64,000 nt of DNA from Chitinispirillaceae bacterium (GCA_016932075.1 JAFGDP010000149.1:1-64000), one strand, 5' to 3'; counted from the first letter of the stretch, positions 1 to 9,074 are shown. Numbers and translations are program-made. Notes: generated by a model from the sequence alone, not told the origin.

Positions 1-495
1 GATACGCTCCTTTCCGTCAACACCGCGCTCTGGGACCGCCGGTTTGCATGCGCCCTCTGGGGAGGCGTTGGCATCAATTTGGTCCGGGGGATCGATATAA
101 GCGCCAATCTCACCCAGAACATCGTAACCAGAAATTCCTACGTCGTATGGGAGGACGTCGATTCAACGACCGACACGGTCCGCAACCTGCCCCATGATTT
201 CTCCATCGACCTGCGTCTCGGGATCGACAACACGCTCACCCGCCATATCATTTACGGCGGGATCTATTTCCGGCAATTGCACGGCCGGCTTTTCCCATGC
301 GGCGGGACCTATTTTTCCTCCTGGAACAGCGAAGCGGGATTCAGTCTCGTCACGGCGCCGCTCGTGTATGGCCTATCGCTTGAATGCGAAGGCCGGTTCC
401 TGTACCTTGACAAAGGCCCGTATCCGGACGACGTCATCGACGACGGCGACCGGGTGTATGAGCTATTCGCAGGTATCAGGTGGGATTTTTTGTGA
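1..495 (+). CDS. Outer-membrane beta-barrel-like protein, 3' part only
   Basis: The reading frame is open from base 1 and ends in TGA at 493-495, so the 5' part lies outside the window. The visible 164 residues have alternating hydrophobic and aromatic segments typical of beta strands (for example SIDLRLGID, HIIYGGIYF, LVYGLSLECEGRFLYL) and end in the aromatic residue pair FL. A phenylalanine at or near the C-terminus is common in outer-membrane barrels recognised by the Bam machinery. No enzymatic motif is seen. The stop overlaps the GTG start of nadC, so the two are probably co-transcribed. The family cannot be named; membrane location is inference. Confidence 0.6.
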   Translation, partial: DTLLSVNTALWDRRFACALWGGVGINLVRGIDISANLTQNIVTRNSYVVWEDVDSTTDTVRNLPHDFSIDLRLGIDNTLTRHIIYGGIYFRQLHGRLFPCGGTYFSSWNSEAGFSLVTAPLVYGLSLECEGRFLYLDKGPYPDDVIDDGDRVYELFAGIRWDFL

Positions 496-1355
496 CCGTC
501 TCCATCGCACCGGACATCATTGACCAGTACCTCACACGCGCGCTCGACGAGGATCTCGGGGCAGCGGGCGATATCACCTCTGCCGCCCTCTTTTCCGACA
601 CTGACCGCGGCCGCGCCGTGATAAAAAGCAAATCCGCCGGCGTGCTTTCAGGCGCGTATCTTCTCGCCCCGCTCTTCTCCCGGATTTCCAGCGACCTCAC
701 GCTCGATATCCGCTGCAACGACGGCGACGCACTGGTTCCGGACACCGGGATCTGTCTGATCGAGGGACCGGTAAAGGCCATTCTGGCCGGAGAGCGGACG
801 GCACTCAACCTGCTGCAGCGGTTGAGCGGCATCGCGACCCTCACCTCGCGTTTTGCGGCCGCCATCGCCCACACCAAAGCCCGGCTGCTCGATACCAGGA
901 AAACGACACCGACGCTGCGCGCATTCGAAAAACTGGCGGTGGTGCATGGCGGCGGCGCCAACCACCGGTTCGGTCTCTATGACATGATGCTTATCAAGGA
1001 CACGCACGTCAAACGCTGCGGCGGGATCGGCGCGGCTCTTGAAAAAGCCTATGCATTCCGCAGCGCCGCGCCCCAAAAAGTTGCCATCGAAATCGAGGTG
1101 AGAACTGCGGCCGAGTTTGAAGAGGCGCTCTCGCGACGTCCTGACCGGATCATGCTCGACAACATGGATATCGAAACCATGCAGCAGTGCGTTGAAAAAA
1201 ACCTCGCGTCCGGCGCCGTCGTCGAACTTGAAGCGAGCGGCGCGATAACCCTCGATACCGCAGCGGCGGTCGCGCAAACCGGCGTGGATTACATTTCATG
1301 CGGGGCGCTGACGCACAGCGCGCCCGCGCTCGACATACATCTCCTCATCATGTGA
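492..1355 (+). CDS. nadC: Nicotinate-nucleotide pyrophosphorylase (carboxylating)
   Basis: This is quinolinate phosphoribosyltransferase: quinolinate plus PRPP gives nicotinate mononucleotide, CO2 and PPi in de novo NAD synthesis. Family hallmarks are DTRKTTPTLR, the following GGGANHRFGLYDMMLIKD block that binds quinolinate and PRPP, the IEIEV strand, and the C-terminal DNMD and ELEASG barrel motifs. I chose the GTG at 492 because it overlaps the preceding stop (GTGA); a GTG at 480 is also in frame and would add four residues. At about 287 residues the length is typical. It lies directly upstream of birA and coaX in a vitamin and cofactor operon. nadA and nadB are not in this window. Confidence 0.93.
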   Translation: MTVSIAPDIIDQYLTRALDEDLGAAGDITSAALFSDTDRGRAVIKSKSAGVLSGAYLLAPLFSRISSDLTLDIRCNDGDALVPDTGICLIEGPVKAILAGERTALNLLQRLSGIATLTSRFAAAIAHTKARLLDTRKTTPTLRAFEKLAVVHGGGANHRFGLYDMMLIKDTHVKRCGGIGAALEKAYAFRSAAPQKVAIEIEVRTAAEFEEALSRRPDRIMLDNMDIETMQQCVEKNLASGAVVELEASGAITLDTAAAVAQTGVDYISCGALTHSAPALDIHLLIM

Positions 1356-1356
1356 C

Positions 1357-2148
1357 ATGCTGCCCCACGCCCTCAGCAGACTGCACTTTGTCGAACGGTT
1401 CTATTCCTTTTCTGAGATCACATCGACCAACGACGCTGCGCGTTCCCTCACCGAGTTTCCAACCCAGGGCATATACGTCATCCAGGCTGACCGGCAGACG
1501 AAAGGACGCGGACGCCGCGACGCCGCATTTTTTTCCTCAATTGATGGCGGTCTCTGGGCAAGCATCCTTACCCCGCTCAATTCCGTTGACACCCACTTCG
1601 TACACAACCGCGCCCTTTCGATCGCCATCGCGGAAGCGGTCGAGGAGATAACCGGCAACACCGTATCCTGCGCCATCAAGTGGCCGAACGATATATGCAT
1701 CGGCACAAGGAAACTGTGCGGCATCCTGCTTGAAAACCACACGAAGCGAAACGACATGCTCGTTATCGGGTTCGGCATCAATGTCTCGATCAAACAGCAA
1801 GAGTTCCCGCCCGACCTGCAGCCGATTGCCACGTCGCTTCTCATCGAGACCGGCAAACGGTACTCGCCGTCGCGCCTGTTCGAAGGAATCCTCCGGCGCT
1901 ATCATGACAACCTTTCGCGTGATCCTCTGCAGATGCACGGCGATTACTCGGCCCGCCTTCCCGGCCTCGGCCGCCGTATTGAAATTGAGGGGATGACCGG
2001 GGTCTTTGCCGGCGTCGAAGCGGACGGCAGGCTCCGTCTTGCCACAGGGCACGAAGTAGTTTATATCGTGTCCGGCCATGTCCGGTTCACGGACGCGGCT
2101 GAGGAGAAAGGCGACGTTTGTGGACCGCGATCACGTGCTCACCATTGA
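1357..2148 (+). CDS. birA: Biotin--[acetyl-CoA-carboxylase] ligase, no DNA-binding domain
   Basis: BirA activates biotin with ATP and transfers it to the lysine of the biotin carboxyl carrier protein. The N-terminal catalytic part shows the substrate loop STNDAA, the ATP/biotin motif KGRGRR, and then the KWPNDI and GILLE strands. An SH3-like C-terminal domain ends with a VSGHVRF strand. At 263 residues it lacks the N-terminal helix-turn-helix of E. coli BirA, so it should be a ligase only, not a bio-operon repressor. It starts one base after the nadC stop and overlaps the likely coaX start by 29 bases. Confidence 0.9.
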   Translation: MLPHALSRLHFVERFYSFSEITSTNDAARSLTEFPTQGIYVIQADRQTKGRGRRDAAFFSSIDGGLWASILTPLNSVDTHFVHNRALSIAIAEAVEEITGNTVSCAIKWPNDICIGTRKLCGILLENHTKRNDMLVIGFGINVSIKQQEFPPDLQPIATSLLIETGKRYSPSRLFEGILRRYHDNLSRDPLQMHGDYSARLPGLGRRIEIEGMTGVFAGVEADGRLRLATGHEVVYIVSGHVRFTDAAEEKGDVCGPRSRAHH

Positions 2149-2899
2149 TATTGGAAGCACCCATACCCGTATCGCGCTCGTGGATACGAAGCGCATGGCG
2201 TGTGCCGCCCGCCGTGATGTACCGACCGGTGCGCTCTCCGGCAGCATGGCCGAAGTCCTTGACGCACTTGAAACGCATGTCAGGGATTCCCGCGCGGTGA
2301 TTGCAGGAGGCAGAAGCGGGATCGCGCAAGAGGTTGCAGCCGCATTGCAGAAAAGAGGCTGCCCGGAAATCACCCACCTGGCGTTTCATGAACAGCTCCC
2401 GCTTGCCTTCAGATACGAACGGCCGGAAACGCTCGGCGCTGACCGCATCGCTGACGCACTCTATGCATGCGCCGCATGGCCCGATAGAACGGTCATCATC
2501 ATCGACTCAGGCACCGCAATAACCATTGATCTAGTCACAAAAAAAAGGGAATTTGCAGGCGGCATCATCATGGCGGGGATACCTGCCCAGCTCCAATGCC
2601 TTCATACCCGGACAACCGCGCTGCCGCTGCTCGGCCTTCCGCACGAGGCACCATCGTTTCCGGCAGCGTCGACTATAGACTGCATGCTTGCCGGAACCAT
2701 TCACGGTATTGCTGGTTCCCTGAACCATTTTGTGCATGCGTACCGGAACATGGCCGGCGATTCCTGTCTGGTTGCGGCAACCGGCGGCGGATGGCCGCTT
2801 ACTGCGCCGTTTGTCGATTTTGAGTTTACCGCCGTGCCTGACATGACCCTTCTCGGTTGCGCGCTCTATACGGAGCCGCCGGAACCGGTTGTCCCCTGA
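2120..2899 (+). CDS. coaX: Type III pantothenate kinase
   Basis: CoaX phosphorylates pantothenate, the first step of CoA synthesis, without the feedback inhibition of type I enzymes. The acetate-kinase/hsp70-like fold motifs are visible: phosphate-1 loop IDIGSTHTRIALVD near the N-terminus, GADRIADALYA in the middle, phosphate-2 motif IIDSGTAITIDLV and the GGIIMAGI segment. I place the start at GTG 2120, preceded at 2102-2111 by a GAGGAGAAAGG Shine-Dalgarno. A longer frame from 2078 would overlap birA by 71 bases and lacks that site. BirA and CoaX are commonly neighbours or fused in bacteria. The 3' end overlaps the convergent NAD(P)HX repair gene by 34 bases. Confidence 0.9.
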   Translation: MDRDHVLTIDIGSTHTRIALVDTKRMACAARRDVPTGALSGSMAEVLDALETHVRDSRAVIAGGRSGIAQEVAAALQKRGCPEITHLAFHEQLPLAFRYERPETLGADRIADALYACAAWPDRTVIIIDSGTAITIDLVTKKREFAGGIIMAGIPAQLQCLHTRTTALPLLGLPHEAPSFPAASTIDCMLAGTIHGIAGSLNHFVHAYRNMAGDSCLVAATGGGWPLTAPFVDFEFTAVPDMTLLGCALYTEPPEPVVP

Positions 2900-4431
2900 A
2901 GAAGCGTTTGTATCCCGCGGTATATCGCGTTTACCACATCGCTTGGAATGACCGAATATTCGCCGATGGTCCGGGCCACAAACGAGCCTGCCTCGCTGTG
3001 CAGGTAGGCGCCCAGGATCGCGGAGCTGCGCACCGGCGCGCCCTGGGCCATGAGCGAAACGATGATGCCGCTGAGCACATCACCGCTCCCCGCCTTTGCA
3101 AGACCTGAATTGCCGAATGGAAGAATGCAGGCTTCCTGTTCATGATCCGCGACAATGGTCGGATTGCCCTTGAGCAGAACGGTCATGCGATACCGTGCCG
3201 CGACCTCTTTAAGTCTGGTGATCACTTCAATCGGTTGTTCCGAAAGCTCGCCGAAAAGTCGCTGCCACTCGCCGCGATGCGGTGTAATGACCAGATCGCA
3301 GGTGTGGCGGGAAAGCTCTTCGACATGTCCCTTAAATGCGTTGATACCGTCGGCATCGAGCAGCAGCGGTTCTGAAAGCTTTGCCACCAGATCGCGCACC
3401 AGTGCAGATGTCTCTTCATGGTGCGAAATGCCAGGGCCCACGCATACCGCCTGCATTGATGATGCAAGCTCCATGATCTCCTTACCTGCCTGGCGCGAGG
3501 GAGTGCCGTCGGATGTTTCAGGCACCGGATGCAGGACTGTTTCGGTGAGTTTCTGCGAAAGGACATGAACGAGCGAAGCCGGTGCGGCACAATGCGTCAT
3601 GCCGCAGCCGGTCCGCATGGCTGCCTTGCTCACCAGGGTCGCCGCGCCTGCCATGCCGCGCGACCCGCACACCAGCAGGGCCAGGCCGTGATCGAACTTG
3701 GATCCGGCCGGCTTGCGCGGCGGTAAAAATTCTCTGAGCTTTCCGGCAACAGGCACCGAAATCGCCAGCCTCTTCGCCTGGACGATCTCGTCAGGATAGC
3801 CGAGCTCGTGCACCACCACACGGCCGGCATACTCCCGCCCCGGATAAAAATAGAGGCCGATTTTGGGAAATCCCATGGTCACGGTCACCGATGCCTTGAC
3901 GCAGGGGGTGCCGGGCCTGCCCGTATCGCAGTCAAGACCGGACGGCGTATCAACCGCCACGACGCGGACACCGGATCCGTTTATGGCGCCGATCGCCAGG
4001 GCGCACAACCCGTGCGGATCGTTTCGTGCGCCGGTACCGAGCATCGCATCCACGATCAGCGCATACCGTGAAAGCGCGGTCAGATCACCGGCATCGTCCA
4101 GCACCAGAATATTTCCTTTACCCATGATATATTCGTCAAAGGCCCGCTTCGCCTCGCCTGCGAGCAGGGCGGTATCGCAGAGCGAATAGCACATGACCCT
4201 ATAGCCTGCCTCATGAAGAAGCCGCGCGACCACGTACCCGTCGCCGCCGTTGTTGCCCTTCCCGCACACGACAGCGATCTCCCCGCATCCGGTGCCCGGC
4301 AGCATGTCTTTTATGGTGAGAAACAGTCCCATACCGGCCTTGAGCATATACGAATAACCGGTATTCAGGTCTCTGCCTATTGCCGCTTCATCAATGGCGC
4401 GCATCTGTGCCGTTGTTACCACCGGTATCAT
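2866..4431 (-). CDS. nnr: Bifunctional NAD(P)HX epimerase / ADP-dependent dehydratase
   Basis: This enzyme repairs hydrated NADH and NADPH: the N-terminal YjeF_N domain epimerises S/R-NAD(P)HX and the C-terminal ribokinase-like domain dehydrates S-NAD(P)HX using ADP. The N-terminal half (about residues 1-215) has the VCGKGNNGGDGYVVARLL motif. The C-terminal half has GSRGMAGAA, the DADGINAF segment and the nucleotide motif GSGDVLSGI. I start at ATG 4431, which has a GGGGAGG ribosome site at a good distance; the open frame runs 66 codons further upstream without similarity. About 521 residues, normal for the fusion. It is transcribed opposite to coaX with a 34-base tail-to-tail overlap. Confidence 0.9.
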   Translation of the reverse strand: MIPVVTTAQMRAIDEAAIGRDLNTGYSYMLKAGMGLFLTIKDMLPGTGCGEIAVVCGKGNNGGDGYVVARLLHEAGYRVMCYSLCDTALLAGEAKRAFDEYIMGKGNILVLDDAGDLTALSRYALIVDAMLGTGARNDPHGLCALAIGAINGSGVRVVAVDTPSGLDCDTGRPGTPCVKASVTVTMGFPKIGLYFYPGREYAGRVVVHELGYPDEIVQAKRLAISVPVAGKLREFLPPRKPAGSKFDHGLALLVCGSRGMAGAATLVSKAAMRTGCGMTHCAAPASLVHVLSQKLTETVLHPVPETSDGTPSRQAGKEIMELASSMQAVCVGPGISHHEETSALVRDLVAKLSEPLLLDADGINAFKGHVEELSRHTCDLVITPHRGEWQRLFGELSEQPIEVITRLKEVAARYRMTVLLKGNPTIVADHEQEACILPFGNSGLAKAGSGDVLSGIIVSLMAQGAPVRSSAILGAYLHSEAGSFVARTIGEYSVIPSDVVNAIYRGIQTLLQGTTGSGGSV

Positions 4432-4567
4432 ACAGAGCCTCCCCCCACCGGTGCAATGCACCAGTGATACCGACAATATACTAAGCCGCACCGAAGGGTG
4501 CGATACCCGGCTGCATAAACGTATTTTAAGCGTAACACACGCCACCCTCAGCCAGGGAAAGCTTTCC

Positions 4568-5119
4568 ATGCCCCGTCTCTTCGTTGCGATCGACCTGCCA
4601 GAAAGAATAAAGGACGACATTACCGCCACCTATATTGCGTTGCCCGGTGCTCGATGGATGGATGAACCCCAGCTCCATCTGACCCTCCGGTTTATCGGCG
4701 AGATCGACGGCGCTGCCGCGGAAGCAGTGGACAGCGGCCTCCGTGCAATCAGCGGCACAGCCTTTACCCTGGCGATGAAAAACGTGGGTTTTTTCCCGCC
4801 CCGTAAGGCGCCGCGCATTCTCTGGGCCGGTTGCGCCGAAAGCGATGACCTCATGCGATTGCAGGCGAAAATCGAGCGGGCCGTTGTTTCCGCCGGCATC
4901 GAACGCGATGGACGGAAATTTCACCCTCATGTCACGGTCGCCCGACTGAGCGGCACGCCGCCACAAAAGGTCGCGGACTATGTGACGGCGAACAGCCTCT
5001 TTCTCACCGAACCTTTCATGGTCTCCTCCTTTCACCTGTATTCCAGCACCCTTCACAAGGAAGGTGCGCACCATGTCAAGGAGAAGTCATATCCGCTGAA
5101 CGGGGTGTACGATGAATAA
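4568..5119 (+). CDS. thpR: RNA 2',3'-cyclic phosphodiesterase (LigT/2H family)
   Basis: ThpR opens 2',3'-cyclic phosphates at RNA ends and belongs to the 2H phosphoesterases. Both HxTx signatures are present: HLTLRF near residue 37 and HVTVAR near residue 125, preceded by the typical RLFVAIDLPE start. Length 183 residues is normal. ATG 4568 is chosen because it begins the family's characteristic N-terminus and follows a GGGAAAG ribosome site. The 136-base gap to the divergent repair gene would hold both promoters. The stop at 5117-5119 overlaps the ATG of a small ORF (5112) that seems to be a gene remnant. Confidence 0.9.
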   Translation: MPRLFVAIDLPERIKDDITATYIALPGARWMDEPQLHLTLRFIGEIDGAAAEAVDSGLRAISGTAFTLAMKNVGFFPPRKAPRILWAGCAESDDLMRLQAKIERAVVSAGIERDGRKFHPHVTVARLSGTPPQKVADYVTANSLFLTEPFMVSSFHLYSSTLHKEGAHHVKEKSYPLNGVYDE

Positions 5120-5216
5120 CGCGGATGCCGTTTTGGACTGCTTTGACCGGGGGTACAACTGCACCCCGTCGGTGCGTGCGTCATCCCTGATGCACTACCA
5201 TTCGTTTAATCAATAA
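5112..5216 (+). pseudogene. Truncated C_GCAxxG_C_C-family remnant
   Basis: A 34-codon ORF starts inside the end of thpR (ATG 5112). Its first 20 or so residues contain CFDRGYNCTPSV, which strongly resembles the N-terminus of the C_GCAxxG_C_C family of small cysteine-rich proteins (usual pattern CFxxGYNCAQSV). The family normally continues for more than 100 residues with GCAxxG and two later cysteines. Here the resemblance stops after about 20 residues and the frame ends at TAA 5214-5216, right where the convergent HD-GYP gene ends. The call as a truncated gene is inference from this motif alone. Confidence 0.5.
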
Positions 5217-7182
5217 TGCCCTTACGCCGCGCCACGCGGAGGAAAACGCCCACCAGCACCGGATCGAAATGTTTCCCGCTGTCCGCAACGATGCGCTGTA
5301 TCGCCTCTTTGCAGCCGAGGCTGGACCGGTACGGCCGGTCCGATGTCATGGCGTCAAATGCGTCCGCGAGATGGAGTATGCGCGCGCCAAGGGGAATATC
5401 CTCTCCCTTGAGCCCGGCCGGGTAACCGGAGCCGTCATAATGCTCGTGATGGTGCAGAATCAACTTGTAGAGATTATTGAGAAAAGGCACGTCCCTGACG
5501 ATATTCGCGCCGAGCGTGCTGTGACTCTTCATGACGCCGTTGAATTCGTCGTACGAAAGGGGGCCGGGTTTATTGAGAATGGTGCCGGGAATGCCGATCT
5601 TTCCGATATCATGCAGCAGGGCGGCGTCTCGAATGGTGGTCACTTTCCGTGCATCGAAGTCCTTGATTTCGCGCGCGAGCTCTTCGGCCAGAAGCATAAC
5701 CTTTTCCGAATGACCGAGCGTATACTTGTCTTTTGCATCCACCGCGATTGCCAGCGCCTTGATGGTCCGCATGTAGTTGACCCGCATGTCATTGTACAGC
5801 TTCGCATTGACCAAGGAAATTCTCGCCTGGTTGACAAGGCCTGAAATCAGCGCCTCGCTCTCCTGCAGTTCCGGGCGTTGCATGACCGACCCGACGAAAA
5901 AAACGCCGATCACGGCGTCCTCCCACACCACGGGAAAACTGCGGTAAAACTCCAGCGGCAGCCGGACCACATAGTTTGCCCGCTGCCCCTGAAGCAGCTG
6001 GTGCACCGATACCTTCCGTTCGTCAATACCGTTTGTGCCTTCGGCGCGGCAGGAGTCCGCGGCAATCCTGAAAAGCTGCCACAGGTCAACCTCATCGATT
6101 GAGCCGCGCGACCAGTAGAAATAATCGCTCTTGCGGTGCTGGCTATGCAAAAATGCGATAACATCGGGTGAACACTGTTCGCGTATCTTTTCAAAAAGCG
6201 ATTTGATCAGATCCGTACGGTCAATTCTGCCCATGAGCTGTTCTGAAAAGGTGCTGACCAGCTTCAGCTCCTCGACCTTCTGGTTGAGCGATGAGTACAG
6301 GTGTGCGTTATTGAGTGCGATCCCCGCCTGCGAGGACAGGATCTCCATGCGGTTGGTGTCCAGGCTTGAGTAGGAAGGTTTGCTAACATCGCGCTCAACA
6401 ATGAATGCGCCGATCGCCCGGTTCTGGATAACAAGCGGCACAGCGATCAGCGCATGAATCTTTTTGCATCCTTCGTGGATGGAAACCTCAGGACAGAGCA
6501 TCCCGTGATCGATGCACAGCGTCCTTCGCTGCGTGAAACACCAGGTGGCAATCAGGCAGCGCACGGTCTCTGCGTCGGGGTCTGCCCCGTTTGCCGCGGA
6601 GCTCCCTTTCTGCCGCGCATACACGAGTTCGTCTTCCCTTCCCTCGCCCAGCAGGATCATGCCCTTCTGCGAGCCGGTCATTTCAAGACCGTACCTGAAG
6701 ATGATATCCAGCAGTGCGTCGGTATGGTGCGTTGCCGCAAGTTTGCCGGTCATTGCGTAAAATGATACCTGTTCGGAAAGCACCCTGTTTTCGGCATTCA
6801 ACCGTCTCTTTTCCGCCGCACGGCGGATCTTCTCTAGAAGCATTACAAGATTCACGGGCTTGAGCACATAATCGAAGGCGCCCTGCTGCAACGCCTTTAT
6901 GGCGCTCTCCATGTCCGGATTGCCCGTGGCAATAATGACCGGCACTTCGGAGCCGTTGGCGTGTACCTGCTCAAGAAGCTGCAGGCCGTCCATTACCGGC
7001 ATGCGAAGATCAGCCACAATAACATCGGGTTTTGTATGGTAAAAAAGGTCGAGCGCCTCTTTACCGTTTGCTGCGCATGAAGCCGCCATTCCCTGCTTGT
7101 TCAAATAGGCTATCATCGATGCACAAACGAACTGGTCGTCGTCAACGACCAGAACCGAGCATTCGTTCCTTTCCTCCGGCAT
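5206..7182 (-). CDS. Response regulator with GAF sensor and HD-GYP phosphodiesterase output
   Basis: A 658-residue cytoplasmic signalling protein. Residues 5-125 form a receiver domain with the acidic pocket VVDDD, phospho-acceptor Asp58 in VADLRMP and the conserved Lys in LKPVN. Two GAF-like domains occupy roughly 150-300 and 310-460. The C-terminus (about 480-650) is an HD-GYP domain with HSEKV, the metal pair HDIGK, HHEHYDGSGYP and LGARILHLADAFDAMTSDRPYR. HD-GYP proteins hydrolyse cyclic di-GMP, so phosphorylation and small-ligand sensing probably set c-di-GMP levels. No partner kinase adjoins it. Two PilZ proteins (c-di-GMP receptors) elsewhere in the window are possible downstream readers. 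Confidence 0.92.
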   Translation of the reverse strand: MPEERNECSVLVVDDDQFVCASMIAYLNKQGMAASCAANGKEALDLFYHTKPDVIVADLRMPVMDGLQLLEQVHANGSEVPVIIATGNPDMESAIKALQQGAFDYVLKPVNLVMLLEKIRRAAEKRRLNAENRVLSEQVSFYAMTGKLAATHHTDALLDIIFRYGLEMTGSQKGMILLGEGREDELVYARQKGSSAANGADPDAETVRCLIATWCFTQRRTLCIDHGMLCPEVSIHEGCKKIHALIAVPLVIQNRAIGAFIVERDVSKPSYSSLDTNRMEILSSQAGIALNNAHLYSSLNQKVEELKLVSTFSEQLMGRIDRTDLIKSLFEKIREQCSPDVIAFLHSQHRKSDYFYWSRGSIDEVDLWQLFRIAADSCRAEGTNGIDERKVSVHQLLQGQRANYVVRLPLEFYRSFPVVWEDAVIGVFFVGSVMQRPELQESEALISGLVNQARISLVNAKLYNDMRVNYMRTIKALAIAVDAKDKYTLGHSEKVMLLAEELAREIKDFDARKVTTIRDAALLHDIGKIGIPGTILNKPGPLSYDEFNGVMKSHSTLGANIVRDVPFLNNLYKLILHHHEHYDGSGYPAGLKGEDIPLGARILHLADAFDAMTSDRPYRSSLGCKEAIQRIVADSGKHFDPVLVGVFLRVARRKGIID

Positions 7183-7314
7183 TTCATCCCCTTATATGCG
7201 TCTGATACTATCAATGTAATGAGATGGGGACAGCACCCTCACGCCGCCGCTTTTTCCATGCATGCCGCCCGCTCCCCTGCCGAACTGAGCGTTGCCGGGA
7301 AAGATGCCAGGCCC

Positions 7315-7335
7315 TTCGCCGGCAAAACCGGCGAA
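7315..7335. other. Perfect hairpin downstream of the PorV-like gene
   Basis: An 8-bp inverted repeat (TTCGCCGG, five-base loop, CCGGCGAA) lies in the 178-base gap between the PorV-like gene end and the HD-GYP gene start. It has no clear T-tract on either strand, so it may be a processing stem or weak terminator for the minus-strand gene ending at 7361. The rest of the gap shows nothing else that I recognise. Confidence 0.4.
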
Positions 7336-7360
7336 ACTGCCTTAGTATACTATTATACCC

Positions 7361-8410
7361 TTAAAGCCACTTAAAATTCACGCTTAATTTGTAGGTAGGA
7401 GCAAGTTCATGGGTAAGGTAGGCGAAATCGATTCCCGCGCGGTTTTCCAGAAAACCGAGTCCTGCGCCAAAGGTAAAATTTTTTGTGAGAGGGCTGTACC
7501 CCATCCTGAATGCGATGCGGTTCATGATTGCGTACTCCGCTCCATACCTGCCCCATAACGGGAGCATGGGATTTTTCAGAAGCCGCGTCTTTTCCGGACG
7601 ATCGAAGAAGGTATAGTCGGGATCATAATCATCGCCGATATTTATGGAATCCTCCACATAGCTGTTTATTCCCTCGTTGGACAGCAGGTCCGGAGAGAGA
7701 TACGTCGCTTTAAGCCTTCCATAAATATACGGGAACTCCCTCTCCCATCCTATGCCCACACGTCCGTGGGGATACGCAAAATATTTTGACTGAGAACCCC
7801 AGTGCACATAGCTGGCCGTGGCGTTTTCAAGAAGAGCCGACACCGCCAGTCCGTACTGCGGAAACACAAGGGTTGCACCGATATCCAGCGCGATGCAGTA
7901 GCCAATCTCTCCGCCGGTCAAATCCATCCGTTCGCCATTGAGCGCGCCTCCGGCGCTGAGATTGAAAAGACCGCCTCGATCAAGAATGGTGCGGCCGTAT
8001 CCAGCCCTGAAATAGAGCTGGTGTGCCTGATCTTCAATACCGGGAGCAATCGTATCGTTATTAATCGTAATACCCGGAACGAACAGATAGCTCATTGAAA
8101 CGCCGAGACTTGACTTTTTATCAACAGGAAACAAATACGACAGCGCCGACGCGCTGAAGGTATTATTGTAAAACCCGGCATACGCAAGTTCGACTAAGTG
8201 AATGGAATCACTGGACAGGTTGGCGGGATTGCTCAAGGGTTGCGCGCCGCGCACAAGGCTCATATCCGACCCGCCCATTGCTGAGGACCTGGGCATGGCG
8301 TAGAGTTCCTTGTTTATGTCCAGATACCGGGAACCTTCAATAGCGAAAACATGGAGTGCACTGCATAGGCAGATTAAAGCACTGTATAAAATAATACCTC
8401 TCGTTTTCAT
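7361..8410 (-). CDS. PorV/PorQ-like outer-membrane beta-barrel protein (UPF0164-type)
   Basis: About 349 residues. ATG 8410 gives a clear signal peptide (KTRGIILYSALICLCSAL, cleaved near VFA). The mature N-terminus has the PorV-like pattern of an aromatic strand followed by SSAMGGSDMSLVRGA and LSNPANLS, then many amphipathic strands and a short lysine-tryptophan end (NFKWL). PorV-family barrels (also called LptO/UPF0164) carry type IX secretion cargo to the attachment site in Bacteroidota. Several exported proteins in this window have sorting-like tails, so a cargo-shuttle role is plausible but not proven. The open frame extends 33 codons upstream of the chosen start without signal features. 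An AGGAGA site precedes 8410. Confidence 0.7.
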   Translation of the reverse strand: MKTRGIILYSALICLCSALHVFAIEGSRYLDINKELYAMPRSSAMGGSDMSLVRGAQPLSNPANLSSDSIHLVELAYAGFYNNTFSASALSYLFPVDKKSSLGVSMSYLFVPGITINNDTIAPGIEDQAHQLYFRAGYGRTILDRGGLFNLSAGGALNGERMDLTGGEIGYCIALDIGATLVFPQYGLAVSALLENATASYVHWGSQSKYFAYPHGRVGIGWEREFPYIYGRLKATYLSPDLLSNEGINSYVEDSINIGDDYDPDYTFFDRPEKTRLLKNPMLPLWGRYGAEYAIMNRIAFRMGYSPLTKNFTFGAGLGFLENRAGIDFAYLTHELAPTYKLSVNFKWL

Positions 8411-8588
8411 GGTTGGGCGCCCGGTCTCCTGAACAATGCTCTTTTTCAAAAATAACTTACGGAACGGTGAAAGCACTATTCCGGTTCTTCTGCGGATTGT
8501 TTCCTGCAATCGCCGCTACTGTTGATTACGGATAGTACTGAGGCTTTGTTGTGCATGGTTATCGTGAAATGTGCCGGAACTGCCCGGA

Positions 8589-9074
8589 CTAAAGCGCATC
8601 ACCGTCGCCCCGGCGCGGCGCTGCAGTGTCATCAGGGGTGTTTGAGGAATCTTTTTCCGGCGCGGGAGGAGCCAGGATCGACTGTATTGCATCGCGATAG
8701 GTCTCCTCAGGCTGAAACCCGGTGATCATCTTCTGTACGGCGCGGTCCTTGATAATAAAAACGGCCGGTATGCCTTGAACGCGGAAGTAGGCGGCAATCT
8801 GGCGGTGTATATCCACATTGACTTTCATGAAGGTCATTTTTCCCTTATATTCTTTTTCAAGTTTCTTGAGTATCGGATCGAGCATCCGGCATGGCGCGCA
8901 CCACGCCGCCCAAAAATCGACCAGTACCGGCTGTTTGGCGCCGATGATCTTTTGTGCGAGCTGCTGGGACGAGTCCTGTTGCGCAACCGGAGGATGGCGC
9001 AAAGGCTGGGCCGCGATCCCATACCACGTGACAAGCACACAGAACGCTGTTAAACGCATGATTGCCGCCGGCAT
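8589..9074 (-). CDS. Exported thioredoxin-like protein
   Basis: A 161-residue protein with an N-terminal hydrophobic signal segment (AFCVLVTWYGIAAQP), so probably periplasmic. The thioredoxin fold follows at about residues 35-140 with the active site WCAPC in VDFWAAWCAPCRML and the cis-proline strand GIPAVFII. This active site matches general thioredoxins rather than CcmG- or DsbA-type variants. The start at 9074 is supported by an AGAAAGAGA ribosome site; a second ATG five codons in would also work. The charged proline-rich tail after residue 140 is unusual and probably disordered. It lies 54 bases downstream of the barrel-protein gene in the same direction and may belong to the same transcript. 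Confidence 0.85.
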   Translation of the reverse strand: MPAAIMRLTAFCVLVTWYGIAAQPLRHPPVAQQDSSQQLAQKIIGAKQPVLVDFWAAWCAPCRMLDPILKKLEKEYKGKMTFMKVNVDIHRQIAAYFRVQGIPAVFIIKDRAVQKMITGFQPEETYRDAIQSILAPPAPEKDSSNTPDDTAAPRRGDGDAL

